Part shown: one piece after another, positions 8,852 through 17,655 of the stretch
Layout: the number at the start of each line of letters is the position of its first letter
Position numbering within the stretch: the stretch's first letter is position 1
The notes under the pieces: model-generated
The model's input: only the letters and a program-made list of their open reading frames with translations
The model's database searches: none
What the model was told of the DNA's origin: nothing
Program-made: the position numbers and the translations under genes
Assembly (NCBI GenBank): GCA_964563505.1
Contig: CAZLXW010000035.1
Location: 1-40,324 of the forward strand
DNA from: UBA1351 sp964563505
Lineage (GTDB): Bacteria > Bacillota > Clostridia > Lachnospirales > Vallitaleaceae
DNA length: 40,324 bases
Direction of reading: 5' to 3'

Positions 8852-8880
8852 ATGATATCACATTAGCAAGATAAAGTAAA
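8852..8880 (-). promoter_or_regulatory. Predicted promoter of the amino-acid ABC operon
   Basis: Read on the minus strand: TTTACT (8880-8875), 17 bases, TATCAT (8857-8852). It lies in the 91-base gap between the HlyD gene end and the binding protein start. A small inverted repeat, ATGGT-CATCA-ACCAT, at 8827-8841 sits just downstream in the leader and could be a regulatory site. Confidence 0.6.
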
Positions 8881-8886
8881 TTGAAT

Positions 8887-10266
8887 TTATGATTTTTTTA
8901 CACGCTTTCCGGGTTTCAATCCTTTTGCATCTAAATCTGTAATAACAACATCCCCCTCATATATTCCTTCCGTTACAATCTGCTCACCGGTTAACTCATG
9001 CCCAAGGGTTACTTTTTGTTCTATGGCGACATCGTCACGTATTACCATGACCATGTCTTGTCCATCGACTTTATAAATGGCACTAATAGGAACGACCAGT
9101 TGATTTGTATCACTAAATAGTGTGAATTTTATATCCACTTCAAATCCCGGTTTTAAATAATCATTTGCCTCAGGCTTCACTTTCAGTAGAACTTTTCGTT
9201 CTTCGATTCCTAAGGGTGAACGCTCAACGGTTGCATTTTCACTAACATATGTGATTACCCCGGGTATTTCCACATCACCTGATCGCATATGGTGTTTAAT
9301 CATGACACGATCTCTTTCATTCACCGCTTCAACATCCCGTGTATTGACGGTTACTTCAATTATATTGTCTTTTTCTCCTATAATTTGAAGCAAAGGCTCG
9401 ACACCTTGAACACGGTTTACATCTCCAATCATTACTTCGCTAATAATACCATCAAATGGGGCCTTTATCGTATGTTTCTCTAACTGCGTTTCTATTTTTT
9501 CAAGATTTTTTTTGCTGCTATCAATCATGGATTTATAATAATGTTTTGTCGGTGTCACCATATCGCGTCCTAATGTTTGATCTATACTATCAATTTGCCC
9601 ATATAGCGCATTTCGCATACTATCATAGTAATCATCTGACGATTTATTGGCAACTTGGCTTTCCTTATATGCTGCTTCATATCCATCAACAAGCTTCTCA
9701 AAGGCATCCAGTTCACTTTTTGCAATATAGCCTTCCTTATAAAGTTTTTCATGTTTTTCTAAATCCACTAAGCTTTGCTCATATTGGGATTGGCTCTGGC
9801 TTACCAGAAGATCTTCAAGTGCTTTCTGTTCTTCCGTATTCATTTCAGCAGCGAGCGAATTCAACTGACCTACTAAATTTTTCCGATTGCCTCGTAGTGT
9901 ATCCATCTGCATTTGAATCTCAAGTTCAGCATTGGCCATCTGCGCTTCATATCCGCTTAGCATAATTTGTTGTGAGGCATATTCTTGCTCCACTGTTGTG
10001 GTATCAAAAATCACTAAGACATCGCCTTGTTTCACCCGCATCCCTTCTTCAACTTCAATCCCGCTTATTTCTCCGGATACAGACGGGTAAATCGTTTGTT
10101 GTTGTTCATTAAACACCGTTCCCGTCTCTAGAAAATAGATTTCTGAGTCTCTAGGTTCAATAAGCTTTCCTTCAACGGGCATAGGCTGCAAATAGGAATA
10201 AATCGAATAGGCAACGATGATCAAAACAAGTCCAAGAACTCCAATTATTTTTACTTTTTTCTTCAT
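8887..10266 (-). CDS. HlyD/MacA-like membrane fusion (adaptor) protein
   Basis: A 459-residue protein with one N-terminal membrane helix (about 7-27) and a large extracellular part. It has a split biotinyl/lipoyl-like half (VSGEISGIEVEEGMRVKQGDVL, about 63-84) and a long helical hairpin rich in Gln, Glu and Leu (about 90-270). The second lipoyl half follows (TIKAPFDGIISEV), then beta-barrel segments, ending GLKPGKRVKKS. This is the adaptor of a MacAB-type exporter. Its start codon overlaps the permease stop by one base (TAATG), so the two are translationally coupled. In a Gram-positive host such adaptors work without an outer-membrane channel. The exported substrate is unknown. Confidence 0.9.
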   Translation of the reverse strand: MKKKVKIIGVLGLVLIIVAYSIYSYLQPMPVEGKLIEPRDSEIYFLETGTVFNEQQQTIYPSVSGEISGIEVEEGMRVKQGDVLVIFDTTTVEQEYASQQIMLSGYEAQMANAELEIQMQMDTLRGNRKNLVGQLNSLAAEMNTEEQKALEDLLVSQSQSQYEQSLVDLEKHEKLYKEGYIAKSELDAFEKLVDGYEAAYKESQVANKSSDDYYDSMRNALYGQIDSIDQTLGRDMVTPTKHYYKSMIDSSKKNLEKIETQLEKHTIKAPFDGIISEVMIGDVNRVQGVEPLLQIIGEKDNIIEVTVNTRDVEAVNERDRVMIKHHMRSGDVEIPGVITYVSENATVERSPLGIEERKVLLKVKPEANDYLKPGFEVDIKFTLFSDTNQLVVPISAIYKVDGQDMVMVIRDDVAIEQKVTLGHELTGEQIVTEGIYEGDVVITDLDAKGLKPGKRVKKS

Positions 10267-12623
10267 TATTCTCTCTCCTTTAAGACTTCAACTAAATCCA
10301 ATTTTTTTATGGCTTTGACTGAAGTAAAATTGGCAATGGCCACTGCAATTATACATCCTATAGCTCCAATAATATATGCCTCCGTTGATACGTTTGCCGG
10401 CCAAGAAAAAGCATCTACGTCAATAGCGTTCACCAATCCGTAATTTAAGAGCCTAGTAAAAGGAATTCCTAATGCAATTCCAACAAAGCATAACATCCAA
10501 TACTCAAAACTCATAATTTCCTTGACTTCTTTAACATGTAATCCTAATACACGCAATGTGGCATATTCGCGGCTTCGTTCAGACATGGATATAACTGCTG
10601 TATTATAAATAATCGTAAAACCTATGGTAATGGCGACAATTTGCATGATGACTAGCAAAAAATCATAGGATCCTAACATGGATTCATAAAGCTCTAATGT
10701 CTTTGCTTTATCTTCAATTTTTTGGATCTGATCACTGTATAAGAGGGTTTCTCGTATGGTATCCATCGACTCTGTTTCAAAAATTAATGTATTGATCTTT
10801 TCATCTTGTTCCATTAAGTCTGACAATAATTTCAAATCAATGAAGGCACTCGAGCCAATATTTTGATTGACAATATCATATATAGGTATTTTAATATCTT
10901 CTCGAAATTTGGGACTAGATAAATAAATCATATCCCCCGCTTCGACATCGAGGCTGTTGGCCAAAATACTTCCTAATATAATCCCTTCACGAGTTATAGG
11001 TAAGTTGATTTCACGAAAATCATCATAGGCTTTATATAAGTAATTCTCTTCTCGAATACCGATTAATTTTGTTCCGGTTTGCTTGTATCCATTCTTCAGA
11101 ATCACAGGAATATCTAAAATACCTTCGGCGTAGTCAATTCCCTCAATACGCATGGCCGATTGAATACCGGAAGCATAATCCACCGATTCTTCAAGAACGA
11201 TTGATGCATCATATTTCATAACGTGGGTAAACTGATTAAAAAACATAGACTCCATCATTGTATTCATCATACCAATCATGGCCATCATACTGTAGGAAAA
11301 CATGATTCCGACCACAACAAAACTTGAGCGAATTTTATTTCTTGAAATATTACGTACCGCCATAAATCCACGGCTGTTTAAAATCAGACGCAAGAAGGGA
11401 ATTTTTAATGTAATGTCACTTTGGACAGGTTTGGGGGCAGGCGGCCGCATGGCATCAACCGGTTTAAGATGTACCATCTTTCTTGCACCAAAATAAGCTC
11501 CGATAATTCCGCCAATTACAGACATGACGCCACCAACATAATAGTAGGCATAATCCGTGACAACATTCTCCATTGGAACTTTATAATAATCAAGGTAAAA
11601 CTGTATATAGGGGCCTATCGTTAAAAGGCTAATGCCCACACCAAGGAGCATGCCTAAGCTACCGGTAACAAACCCATAAAAAATGTAGTGAAATAATATA
11701 GTTTTGTTCGAATAGCCAAATGCTTTTAATGTTCCGATTTGTGTTCGGTCTTGCTCAATAATTCGTTTTAACATCAAGTATAAAACCACTGCTGCCATTC
11801 CAATAAAAGTCATAGGTAAGGTTGTTGACATTGACCGCCCACCGGAAATCTCTTCTTCCATCATCAAATAGCTGAAAAGATCATCCTTTTCATAAAGTTC
11901 CATTAATCCATATTTTTCTAAAGCATCACGAAGTTGATCTTTTACATCATCATAGACAACCCCTTCTTCAAACATAAAAGACAAATCATTGTAGACACCT
12001 TCCATCCCAAGAATCGACATCATCATTTCTTCATCGAAATAAGCAATATTATATTTCGTTGTATCTGAAAATAGTTCATTCATATTTTCCACGATATATA
12101 CATATTCAGGAGAATATATGGAGCCTTGCACTATAAAAGTATGTTCTGCTTGATTCATGACTAGGGTAATTAACTCTCCCGGCTTGTACCCATATGCCTG
12201 ATAAAAATCATGCCCAACTAAAATATCATTCATTTCACGCAGGTCATTTCCTTCATGAAGATAGGCATTTAACCGTTCATCATTTTCCCCAACAACCGTT
12301 GATATTCCTTTTAACCGAATAACATCTGTCCGATTATCCGGCATAAGGACTCGAAAAGTTCCAACAATACGTCCATCCACTTGTTTAATCCCTTCGATTG
12401 CTTCAAGTCCACTCAATGCTGTTTTGGGAATCTGTGTCACAGATGCAAAAGCATCACCTAATCGTTGTTCATCATAATAATTATTCTTTCCTTTTTCAAC
12501 CTCTAACAAGGCAGAGTTCATGGTAGCATAGGTCCACACACCTAATGCCATTAACAAAATACATGAAAAATATGCTTTTTTATGTCGCAGCATAGATCGA
12601 ATTGCTTTTTTTAACAGGATCAC
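10266..12623 (-). CDS. ABC exporter permease, FtsX/MacB-like
   Basis: A 785-residue permease with two FtsX-type repeats. There is one N-terminal helix (about 15-35), a large external domain, then three helices at about 275-375. A second module follows: a helix at about 425-450, an external domain, and three C-terminal helices at about 660-780. The start is GTG 12623, not ATG: GGAGGAGG lies seven bases before it and the GTGA overlaps the stop of the ATPase gene. It forms a transporter with the ATPase upstream and the HlyD adaptor downstream. The family exports peptides, lipoproteins or antibiotics; nothing here fixes the substrate. Confidence 0.9.
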   Translation of the reverse strand: MILLKKAIRSMLRHKKAYFSCILLMALGVWTYATMNSALLEVEKGKNNYYDEQRLGDAFASVTQIPKTALSGLEAIEGIKQVDGRIVGTFRVLMPDNRTDVIRLKGISTVVGENDERLNAYLHEGNDLREMNDILVGHDFYQAYGYKPGELITLVMNQAEHTFIVQGSIYSPEYVYIVENMNELFSDTTKYNIAYFDEEMMMSILGMEGVYNDLSFMFEEGVVYDDVKDQLRDALEKYGLMELYEKDDLFSYLMMEEEISGGRSMSTTLPMTFIGMAAVVLYLMLKRIIEQDRTQIGTLKAFGYSNKTILFHYIFYGFVTGSLGMLLGVGISLLTIGPYIQFYLDYYKVPMENVVTDYAYYYVGGVMSVIGGIIGAYFGARKMVHLKPVDAMRPPAPKPVQSDITLKIPFLRLILNSRGFMAVRNISRNKIRSSFVVVGIMFSYSMMAMIGMMNTMMESMFFNQFTHVMKYDASIVLEESVDYASGIQSAMRIEGIDYAEGILDIPVILKNGYKQTGTKLIGIREENYLYKAYDDFREINLPITREGIILGSILANSLDVEAGDMIYLSSPKFREDIKIPIYDIVNQNIGSSAFIDLKLLSDLMEQDEKINTLIFETESMDTIRETLLYSDQIQKIEDKAKTLELYESMLGSYDFLLVIMQIVAITIGFTIIYNTAVISMSERSREYATLRVLGLHVKEVKEIMSFEYWMLCFVGIALGIPFTRLLNYGLVNAIDVDAFSWPANVSTEAYIIGAIGCIIAVAIANFTSVKAIKKLDLVEVLKERE

Positions 12624-13336
12624 CAGCTAACCTCCTCCGCTTGCATCGGATGCTCATTTACAACCACCTTTTCAATGAGTCCATCCTTCACATAAAACAC
12701 ACGGTCTGCTATATCCCCAATGGACTGATTATGCGTAATAATGGCAACCGTTTTTTTATAGCTTTTATTAAATGCTTTTAATACTTTTAATGCACCGATT
12801 CCTGTTGTAACATCAAGCGCTCCTGTCGGTTCGTCACACAATAAAATATCCGGGTTTTTGGCAACGGCACGAGCAATGGCTACACGCTGTTGCTGGCCAC
12901 CGGATAATTGAGACGGAAAATGATCTCCACGATCTGCAAGTTCGATTTCTTCTAACAATTTATCAATATCAAGCGCATCTTCGGAAAGCTCCGAGGCCAA
13001 CATAATATTTTCCTTTGCCGTTAAATTCGGTACAAGATTATAAAACTGAAAAATAAATCCAATAGCTTCTCGGCGATATTTTGTGAGTTCTTTTTCGGAT
13101 AATTCTCCAATTTCTTTCCCTTTATAATTCACACTCCCACTTGTAGGTGTATCAATGCCACCCACAATATTTAAGATGGTACTTTTTCCTGACCCACTCG
13201 GTCCTAGGATAACAACAAATTCTCCATCATAGAGTTCGAGGTTAACACCACGAAGTGCATGGACCACAATTTCTCCCATGTGGTATTCTTTTATTAAGCT
13301 CTTGACTTCTAAAATCTTTTGTTTTTTTTCGACCAT
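12620..13336 (-). CDS. ABC exporter ATPase, LolD/MacB family
   Basis: A 238-residue ATPase. It shows Walker A GPSGSGKST near residue 45, the signature LSGGQQQRVAIARA, Walker B ILLCDEP followed by TGALD, and the switch histidine in ITHN. The IFQFYNLVPNLTA block is typical of LolD/MacB ATPases that serve FtsX-type permeases. It is the first gene of the ATPase-permease-adaptor operon. It starts at ATG 13336 after GAGAGGAAGG and overlaps the permease start by four bases. It is divergent from putP with a 172-base gap, in which I could not identify a convincing promoter on this strand. Confidence 0.95.
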   Translation of the reverse strand: MVEKKQKILEVKSLIKEYHMGEIVVHALRGVNLELYDGEFVVILGPSGSGKSTILNIVGGIDTPTSGSVNYKGKEIGELSEKELTKYRREAIGFIFQFYNLVPNLTAKENIMLASELSEDALDIDKLLEEIELADRGDHFPSQLSGGQQQRVAIARAVAKNPDILLCDEPTGALDVTTGIGALKVLKAFNKSYKKTVAIITHNQSIGDIADRVFYVKDGLIEKVVVNEHPMQAEEVSW

Positions 13337-13437
13337 TGACCTTCCTCTCTTTCCGACTAGAGCACGTATTCTTTGTTTTTATTTTACCATATGTGACGCC
13401 AAGTATATAGCTATAGATATTTGAAATTGTAATTCTT

Positions 13438-13466
13438 TTGCATTTTCAGGTAATTTCTTGTATAAT
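13438..13466 (+). promoter_or_regulatory. Predicted promoter of putP
   Basis: TTGCAT (13438-13443), exactly 17 bases, TATAAT (13461-13466). The start codon is about 43 bases downstream behind ATAGGAGGA. Confidence 0.75.
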
Positions 13467-13508
13467 TCTTTTTAGTGCTTTACTACTTTAATCTATAGGA
13501 GGAACATC

Positions 13509-14975
13509 ATGACAGTGAGTATTGGAACCTACATAACGTTTATTTTGTATTTTATTTTCATGTTAAGTATTGGTCTATATTACTATTCAAAATCCAAAGG
13601 TTTATCGGACTATATTTTAGGTGGCCGTAACCTGAACAGTTGGGTTACCGCACTAAGCGCACAGGCTTCAGATATGAGTGGATGGCTACTACTCGGTCTA
13701 CCGGGCGCTGCCTATCTAAGCGGTCTTGAAGCAAGTTGGATTGCAATAGGACTTTTAATCGGAACGTATTTAAACTGGAAGTTCGTTGCAAAAAAACTGC
13801 GTCAGTATACGGAACATTCCGGCGACTCACTAACGATTCCGGATTATCTTGAGAATCGATTTATGGATAACTCAAAAACACTACGAATGATTGCGGCAAC
13901 AATTATCCTTGTCTTTTTCTTAATCTATACAGCTTCCGGCTTTGTTGCTAGTGCAACTTTGTTTGAATCCGTGTTTGGTTTTAATTATTATGCCGCCTTG
14001 ACCATCGGTGCACTTATCGTAATCTCATATACTTTTTTAGGTGGATTCATGGCAGTATGTTGGACAGATTTTTTTCAAGGCTTACTCATGTTTATCGCTA
14101 TTCTCATCGTACCAGTTATTGCCATTGTTCATCTTGGCGGCTTTAGCAATACTCTCTCTCAGATTCAAACAATTGATCCTAATCTTCTGAACTTTTTTGC
14201 AGATGCTTCCGGCAATCCGGTAACTGCTATCGGTATAATATCACTTCTTGCCTGGGGACTTGGATACTTTGGACAACCGCATATCCTTGTGCGATTTATG
14301 GGGATCCATGATGCAAAGGCAATTAAGCAATCGCGTCTTATTGCAATGATCTGGGTAACCTTATCCCTTGGAGCATCTGTTCTTATCGGTATTATTGGAA
14401 GAGCTTATTTTACAACAATGTTAGATAACTCTGAAACTGTTTTTATGGATCTCATTGGCGCACTCTTTCACCCAGTTGTCGCCGGCCTACTTTTAGCTGC
14501 AATTCTAGCCGCTGTCATGAGTACTGCCGATTCACAACTCCTAGTCACCGCCTCTTCAATTTCTGAAGACTTTTACAAGGTTCTCTTACGAAAAAATGCT
14601 TCCGACAAAGAATTACTTTGGGTCAGTCGATTCACCGTAATCCTCGTCGCCATCATCGCTTACATCATCGCTCTTAACCCGAATAACTCAGTAATGGGTC
14701 TTGTATCTTATGCATGGGCAGGCTTTGGGGCCACCTTCGGGCCGGTTATCCTCTTTTCCCTATATTGGAAGCGTATGAATAAATGGGGCGCACTCGCCGG
14801 ACTTGTCTTTGGTGGTTTCACAACCATCATATGGAAATTCACCACAAGTCCATTGTACGAAATCGTCCCCGGATTCATCGTCGCCACCTTGGCCATTATC
14901 CTCTTTAGCCTAATCACCAAAAAGCCCAAAAATGGCATCGAACGGGAATTTGACCACGTAACATCGATGGAATAA
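13509..14975 (+). CDS. putP: Sodium/proline symporter
   Basis: A 488-residue solute:sodium symporter with about 13 membrane helices. Recognisable PutP blocks are YILGGRNLNSW, LSAQASDMSGWLLLGLPG, LTIPDYLENRF near 109-119, YFGQPHILVRFM, and the sodium-site segment MSTADSQLLVTASSISEDFY. It imports L-proline with sodium. The order and wording of these blocks match PutP better than pantothenate or glucose members of the family. It is a single gene with its own promoter. The downstream hairpin cluster at 15027-15113 probably ends transcription. Confidence 0.93.
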   Translation: MTVSIGTYITFILYFIFMLSIGLYYYSKSKGLSDYILGGRNLNSWVTALSAQASDMSGWLLLGLPGAAYLSGLEASWIAIGLLIGTYLNWKFVAKKLRQYTEHSGDSLTIPDYLENRFMDNSKTLRMIAATIILVFFLIYTASGFVASATLFESVFGFNYYAALTIGALIVISYTFLGGFMAVCWTDFFQGLLMFIAILIVPVIAIVHLGGFSNTLSQIQTIDPNLLNFFADASGNPVTAIGIISLLAWGLGYFGQPHILVRFMGIHDAKAIKQSRLIAMIWVTLSLGASVLIGIIGRAYFTTMLDNSETVFMDLIGALFHPVVAGLLLAAILAAVMSTADSQLLVTASSISEDFYKVLLRKNASDKELLWVSRFTVILVAIIAYIIALNPNNSVMGLVSYAWAGFGATFGPVILFSLYWKRMNKWGALAGLVFGGFTTIIWKFTTSPLYEIVPGFIVATLAIILFSLITKKPKNGIEREFDHVTSME

Positions 14976-15026
14976 CGAACTATAAAATCACAAACCGTCA
15001 CCATCGAGTGACAAAAACACGGAGTG

Positions 15027-15094
15027 TGCATAAAAAAGATAGCCTTGATTTGGCAAGTTTACTTGCAGAAATCAAGGCTATATCTTTTTATGCA
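15027..15094. terminator. Long bidirectional terminator-like hairpin
   Basis: A 25-26 base arm (15027-15051, starting TGCATAAAAAAGATAG) pairs with 15069-15094 (ending ATCTTTTTATGCA), with only a small offset in the A/T run. A nested five-bp stem, GCAAG-TTTA-CTTGC, fills 15053-15066. It lies between convergent putP and the phosphorylase gene and has A-runs on one side and T-runs on the other, so it can act as terminator for both. The 14976-15026 stretch before it holds nothing I recognise. Confidence 0.75.
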
Positions 15095-15113
15095 GTGCTA
15101 CAGGTTGTAGCAC
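15095..15113. repeat. Perfect 8-bp hairpin next to the long hairpin
   Basis: GTGCTACA (15095-15102), loop GGT, TGTAGCAC (15106-15113). It directly abuts the long hairpin and the tandem repeat. It lacks a T-run, so it is not a terminator by itself. Confidence 0.6.
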
Positions 15114-15116
15114 TTT

Positions 15117-15164
15117 GGCACGACTGAAGTCGCTGTGCTCTGGCACGACTGAGGTCGTTGTGCT
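15117..15164. repeat. Tandem imperfect repeat, two 23-base copies at 25-base spacing
   Basis: 15117-15139 and 15142-15164 share 21 of 23 bases (GGCACGACTGA[A/G]GTCG[C/T]TGTGCT). Each copy can fold on itself: GCAC with GTGC and GAC with GTC around a short loop, with a three-base bulge. A third partial motif, TTTGCACGG, follows and runs up to the stop codon of the phosphorylase gene. Confidence 0.65.
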
Positions 15165-15173
15165 TTGCACGGC

Positions 15174-16334
15174 TTATAGTAACTTTAAATTCGCTTCAAT
15201 TAGAGCACAACGCTGTTTCACACAATCAGCTGAGCGTAAAGGATCTGTCGGTGTATTAAACACATAATCTTTCAACCGACCTAACGTCGTTGTCGCCACA
15301 TGCATGCGGGTATCCGACGATGCATAATAGATAAACACATCTTCTCCATCTACAATTGCACCATTTGTAAAGACAACATTGGATACATCTCCAACACGTT
15401 CTTTTCCAAGAGGCTCAATTAAAAAACCTGATGGTTCTGCAATCACTTCCCACGGTTTGTCCAAATTCGTTGCAAATGCGTAGATGACATAGCGCAGACC
15501 GGCTGCCGTATTACGAACACCATGGGCAATATGAATATATCCTTTTTCGGTTTTTATCGGGACCGCGCCTCCACCATTTTTTGCTTCAGTAATCGTATGA
15601 AATTTACGTTGGCTTGTAATAATTTCTTCATCAATGACTGCATGTTCTATATCATCACATACTCCAAAACCAACACCTCCACCTGAACCTGTGTCTAGAA
15701 ATGAATCCATGGGTCGAGTATAAAAGGCATATTTTCCATCAACAAAATCAGGAAGTAGCACAACATTTCTTTGTTGTGGCGAGCGCTTAGTTAGCAGATT
15801 ATCTAAACGTTCCCAGCTTTTTAAGTCTTTTGTCCGTACAATACCGGCTTCTGCTTTTGCCGCAGATAAGTCATTTTGTCTTGTATCTTTTGATTCAGAA
15901 CAAAACACACCATAAATATAACCGTCTTCATGTTGTGTTAAGCGCATATCATACACATTCACTTCATCAGGATAGAGATCCGGTAGTTGAATCGGATACT
16001 CCCAGAAGGTAAATCCTTCAATTCCTGTCTTGCTCTCGGCAACACCAAAAAAAGATTTACGGTCCTTTCCTTCAATTCTTGCAACCATATAAAAAGTATC
16101 ACCAAGCTTGATCGCTCCCGCATTAAATACTGCATTAACACCAAGGCGTTCCATAAAATACGGGTTACTTTCTATGTTTAAATCATATTTCCAAGTAAGG
16201 GGAATATGATTTCTGGTTAACACCGGATGTTCATATCGATCAAATATTCCGTTATAAATCGATGATTTTTTATTTTTACCTTCAATGAGTTTTTGATATT
16301 TATTCAATTCAATATAATAGTTTGGGTGCAACAT
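15174..16334 (-). CDS. 4-O-beta-D-mannosyl-D-glucose phosphorylase (GH130)
   Basis: A 386-residue cytoplasmic enzyme of glycoside hydrolase family 130. It splits mannosyl-beta-1,4-glucose with phosphate into mannose 1-phosphate and glucose. Family blocks seen are VNAVFNAGAIKLGDTFYMVARIEGKD (about 66-91), VNVYDMRLTQHEDGYIYG with the likely catalytic Asp129, and the late YYASSDTRMHVATT. Overall similarity to the mannosylglucose-phosphorylase subgroup (GH130_1) is strong, though mannobiose phosphorylases are close relatives. Context supports the call: it follows a cellobiose 2-epimerase gene by one base, and that enzyme makes its substrate. Its ribosome site AGGAGG is encoded by the last codons of the epimerase gene. 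Confidence 0.9.
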   Translation of the reverse strand: MLHPNYYIELNKYQKLIEGKNKKSSIYNGIFDRYEHPVLTRNHIPLTWKYDLNIESNPYFMERLGVNAVFNAGAIKLGDTFYMVARIEGKDRKSFFGVAESKTGIEGFTFWEYPIQLPDLYPDEVNVYDMRLTQHEDGYIYGVFCSESKDTRQNDLSAAKAEAGIVRTKDLKSWERLDNLLTKRSPQQRNVVLLPDFVDGKYAFYTRPMDSFLDTGSGGGVGFGVCDDIEHAVIDEEIITSQRKFHTITEAKNGGGAVPIKTEKGYIHIAHGVRNTAAGLRYVIYAFATNLDKPWEVIAEPSGFLIEPLGKERVGDVSNVVFTNGAIVDGEDVFIYYASSDTRMHVATTTLGRLKDYVFNTPTDPLRSADCVKQRCALIEANLKLL

Positions 16335-16335
16335 A

Positions 16336-17520
16336 TTAACCTCCTAAATTTATCTTACCATGCCGTTGTATAATTTCAAAACACATACGCCCATTATGAT
16401 AAGGCGCCTTCCATGATTCAACTATGTGTTTTTTCTTATCCGGCTGATGGTTTTCATCCACTTGCCAGTACCATTCTCCACCTTTACGCGAATCAATCAC
16501 ATAGCTTTTAATATATTCCCAGATATCTTTAACCGCTTGTAAGTACTCTGTTTTTTCCGGAGATTTTTCATATCCATTCGCGAATCCAACCATGGCTTCT
16601 GCTTGGACCCACCATATACGATTCCTATCGTCAATACCATTTTCACATTCATTAAGTAGAGAGCCATCTACATAGGCTTTTTCAAAGACCTTCTGTGTCA
16701 ATGCTTCGGTGATAGGTTTAATGTCTTGCGTCAAGTAGTCGTCATCAATAATCTCAAGGCCTCGGTCAATCAACCAGGCTGCTTCAATATCATGCCCATA
16801 TGAATGAAGATCAATCATTGTGTCCATTTTTTTTGTAAAAAACACTTCTTGTCGCTGTAACTTTGGATTATAAATTTTACTTTTCATAATACTTAAGATA
16901 TAGACTAGGCGTTTTTTTACTCTGCTATCTTTAGTTACCCGGTACAGCTCTGTATAAGCTTCAAAAACATGTAATAAGGTATTCATTGTTTTTTCCGCTT
17001 CAATACCATTTTCAGATAATTTTTGATTGGATGCCGGGGTGAAATCCCTCTTAAAAGCTTCAAGATATCCATATGCATCCCTACAGTTTTCTTCAATCTG
17101 TTTATATAACTCTTTGGCTAAAAAGAGGGCTTGTTGATCTTGACTGACATCATAATACGATGAAAGCGCATAAACCATAAATGCTTGAGCATAGGTATGT
17201 TTTGTCGTATCGCTTGCCTTACCATCATACGTAACGTCCCAGTAAACACCACCATAGCTTTCATCAAAACAACTGGTCTTAATAAAGCCATAGGCATGAT
17301 GCGCGTGTTCAAGTAACTTCTCATCTTTTAACAGCATATAGGCATTGGAGAAAAACCACAGTATTCGAGCATGATAAATCGTTCCTTTGTTTGCTTTTGA
17401 TTGCACTTCTAAGGCACAATTCATTTCCCCGTAATAACCACCATACTTTTCATCTCTCATGCCTTTCCAAAAAGGGATTAACTTCTCTTTTAAATGCCTT
17501 TCAACTTCTTGAATGACCAT
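16336..17520 (-). CDS. Cellobiose 2-epimerase (AGE family)
   Basis: A 394-residue (alpha/alpha)6-barrel enzyme of the N-acylglucosamine 2-epimerase superfamily. It inverts C2 at the reducing end, turning cellobiose into glucosyl-mannose and mannobiose into mannosyl-glucose. The catalytic set of the Ruminococcus albus enzyme is present at matching positions: Arg52, His184 (TLLHVFEAY), His243 (SYGHDIEAAWL) and a C-terminal His near 375 (PYHNGRMCFE). Conserved YGGYYGEM and DRNRIWWVQAEA blocks also fit. The adjacent phosphorylase points to mannobiose as the physiological substrate. A simple N-acetylglucosamine epimerase is less likely. It is first in the operon, with promoter and tandem operator-like repeats upstream. 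Confidence 0.9.
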   Translation of the reverse strand: MVIQEVERHLKEKLIPFWKGMRDEKYGGYYGEMNCALEVQSKANKGTIYHARILWFFSNAYMLLKDEKLLEHAHHAYGFIKTSCFDESYGGVYWDVTYDGKASDTTKHTYAQAFMVYALSSYYDVSQDQQALFLAKELYKQIEENCRDAYGYLEAFKRDFTPASNQKLSENGIEAEKTMNTLLHVFEAYTELYRVTKDSRVKKRLVYILSIMKSKIYNPKLQRQEVFFTKKMDTMIDLHSYGHDIEAAWLIDRGLEIIDDDYLTQDIKPITEALTQKVFEKAYVDGSLLNECENGIDDRNRIWWVQAEAMVGFANGYEKSPEKTEYLQAVKDIWEYIKSYVIDSRKGGEWYWQVDENHQPDKKKHIVESWKAPYHNGRMCFEIIQRHGKINLGG

Positions 17521-17556
17521 ATTTCACCTAACTTTCCAATTTATTAATTTGTTTAT

Positions 17557-17586
17557 ATCATAACATATTTAGCTTAGTTTTGTCTA
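17557..17586 (-). promoter_or_regulatory. Predicted promoter of the epimerase-phosphorylase operon
   Basis: On the minus strand: TAGACA (17586-17581), 18 bases, TATGAT (17562-17557). The -35 box lies inside the promoter-proximal copy of the 23-bp tandem repeat. Confidence 0.6.
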
Positions 17587-17614
17587 TTTTTTTAGCTTAA
17601 TTTAATCTATTTTT
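17569..17614. repeat. Two head-to-tail 23-bp repeats over the promoter
   Basis: Plus-strand copies at 17569-17591 and 17592-17614 match at 20 of 23 positions (TTAGCTTA..TTT..TCTATTTTT). The period is about two helical turns, placing both copies on the same DNA face, as expected for direct-repeat activator sites. Confidence 0.65.
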
Positions 17615-17616
17615 GC

Positions 17617-17652
17617 AAAAAAAAATACCTCGAGTCATTAAACTCGAAGTAC
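17617..17652 (-). terminator. Terminator after the YgjV-like gene
   Basis: The stem TAC-c-TCGAGT (17626-17635) pairs with ACTCGA-a-GTA (17642-17651) around CATTAA, with one mismatch. On the minus strand it is followed by nine T. It begins within ten bases of the stop codon of the 17656 gene. T-runs also flank the other side, so it may work in both directions. Confidence 0.75.
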
Positions 17653-17655
17653 TTT

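Noticed and set aside
9456..9965. 169-codon open frame on the plus strand
   Set aside because: It is antisense to the HlyD coiled-coil region; the composition reflects the opposite strand's codons.
13337..13437. Promoter for the ABC export operon on the minus strand
   Set aside because: TTACAA-17-TATATA can be drawn, but the -35 matches poorly and I do not trust it.
15117..15164. CRISPR-like repeat
   Set aside because: Only two copies at 25-base spacing with no unique spacers and no cas genes nearby.
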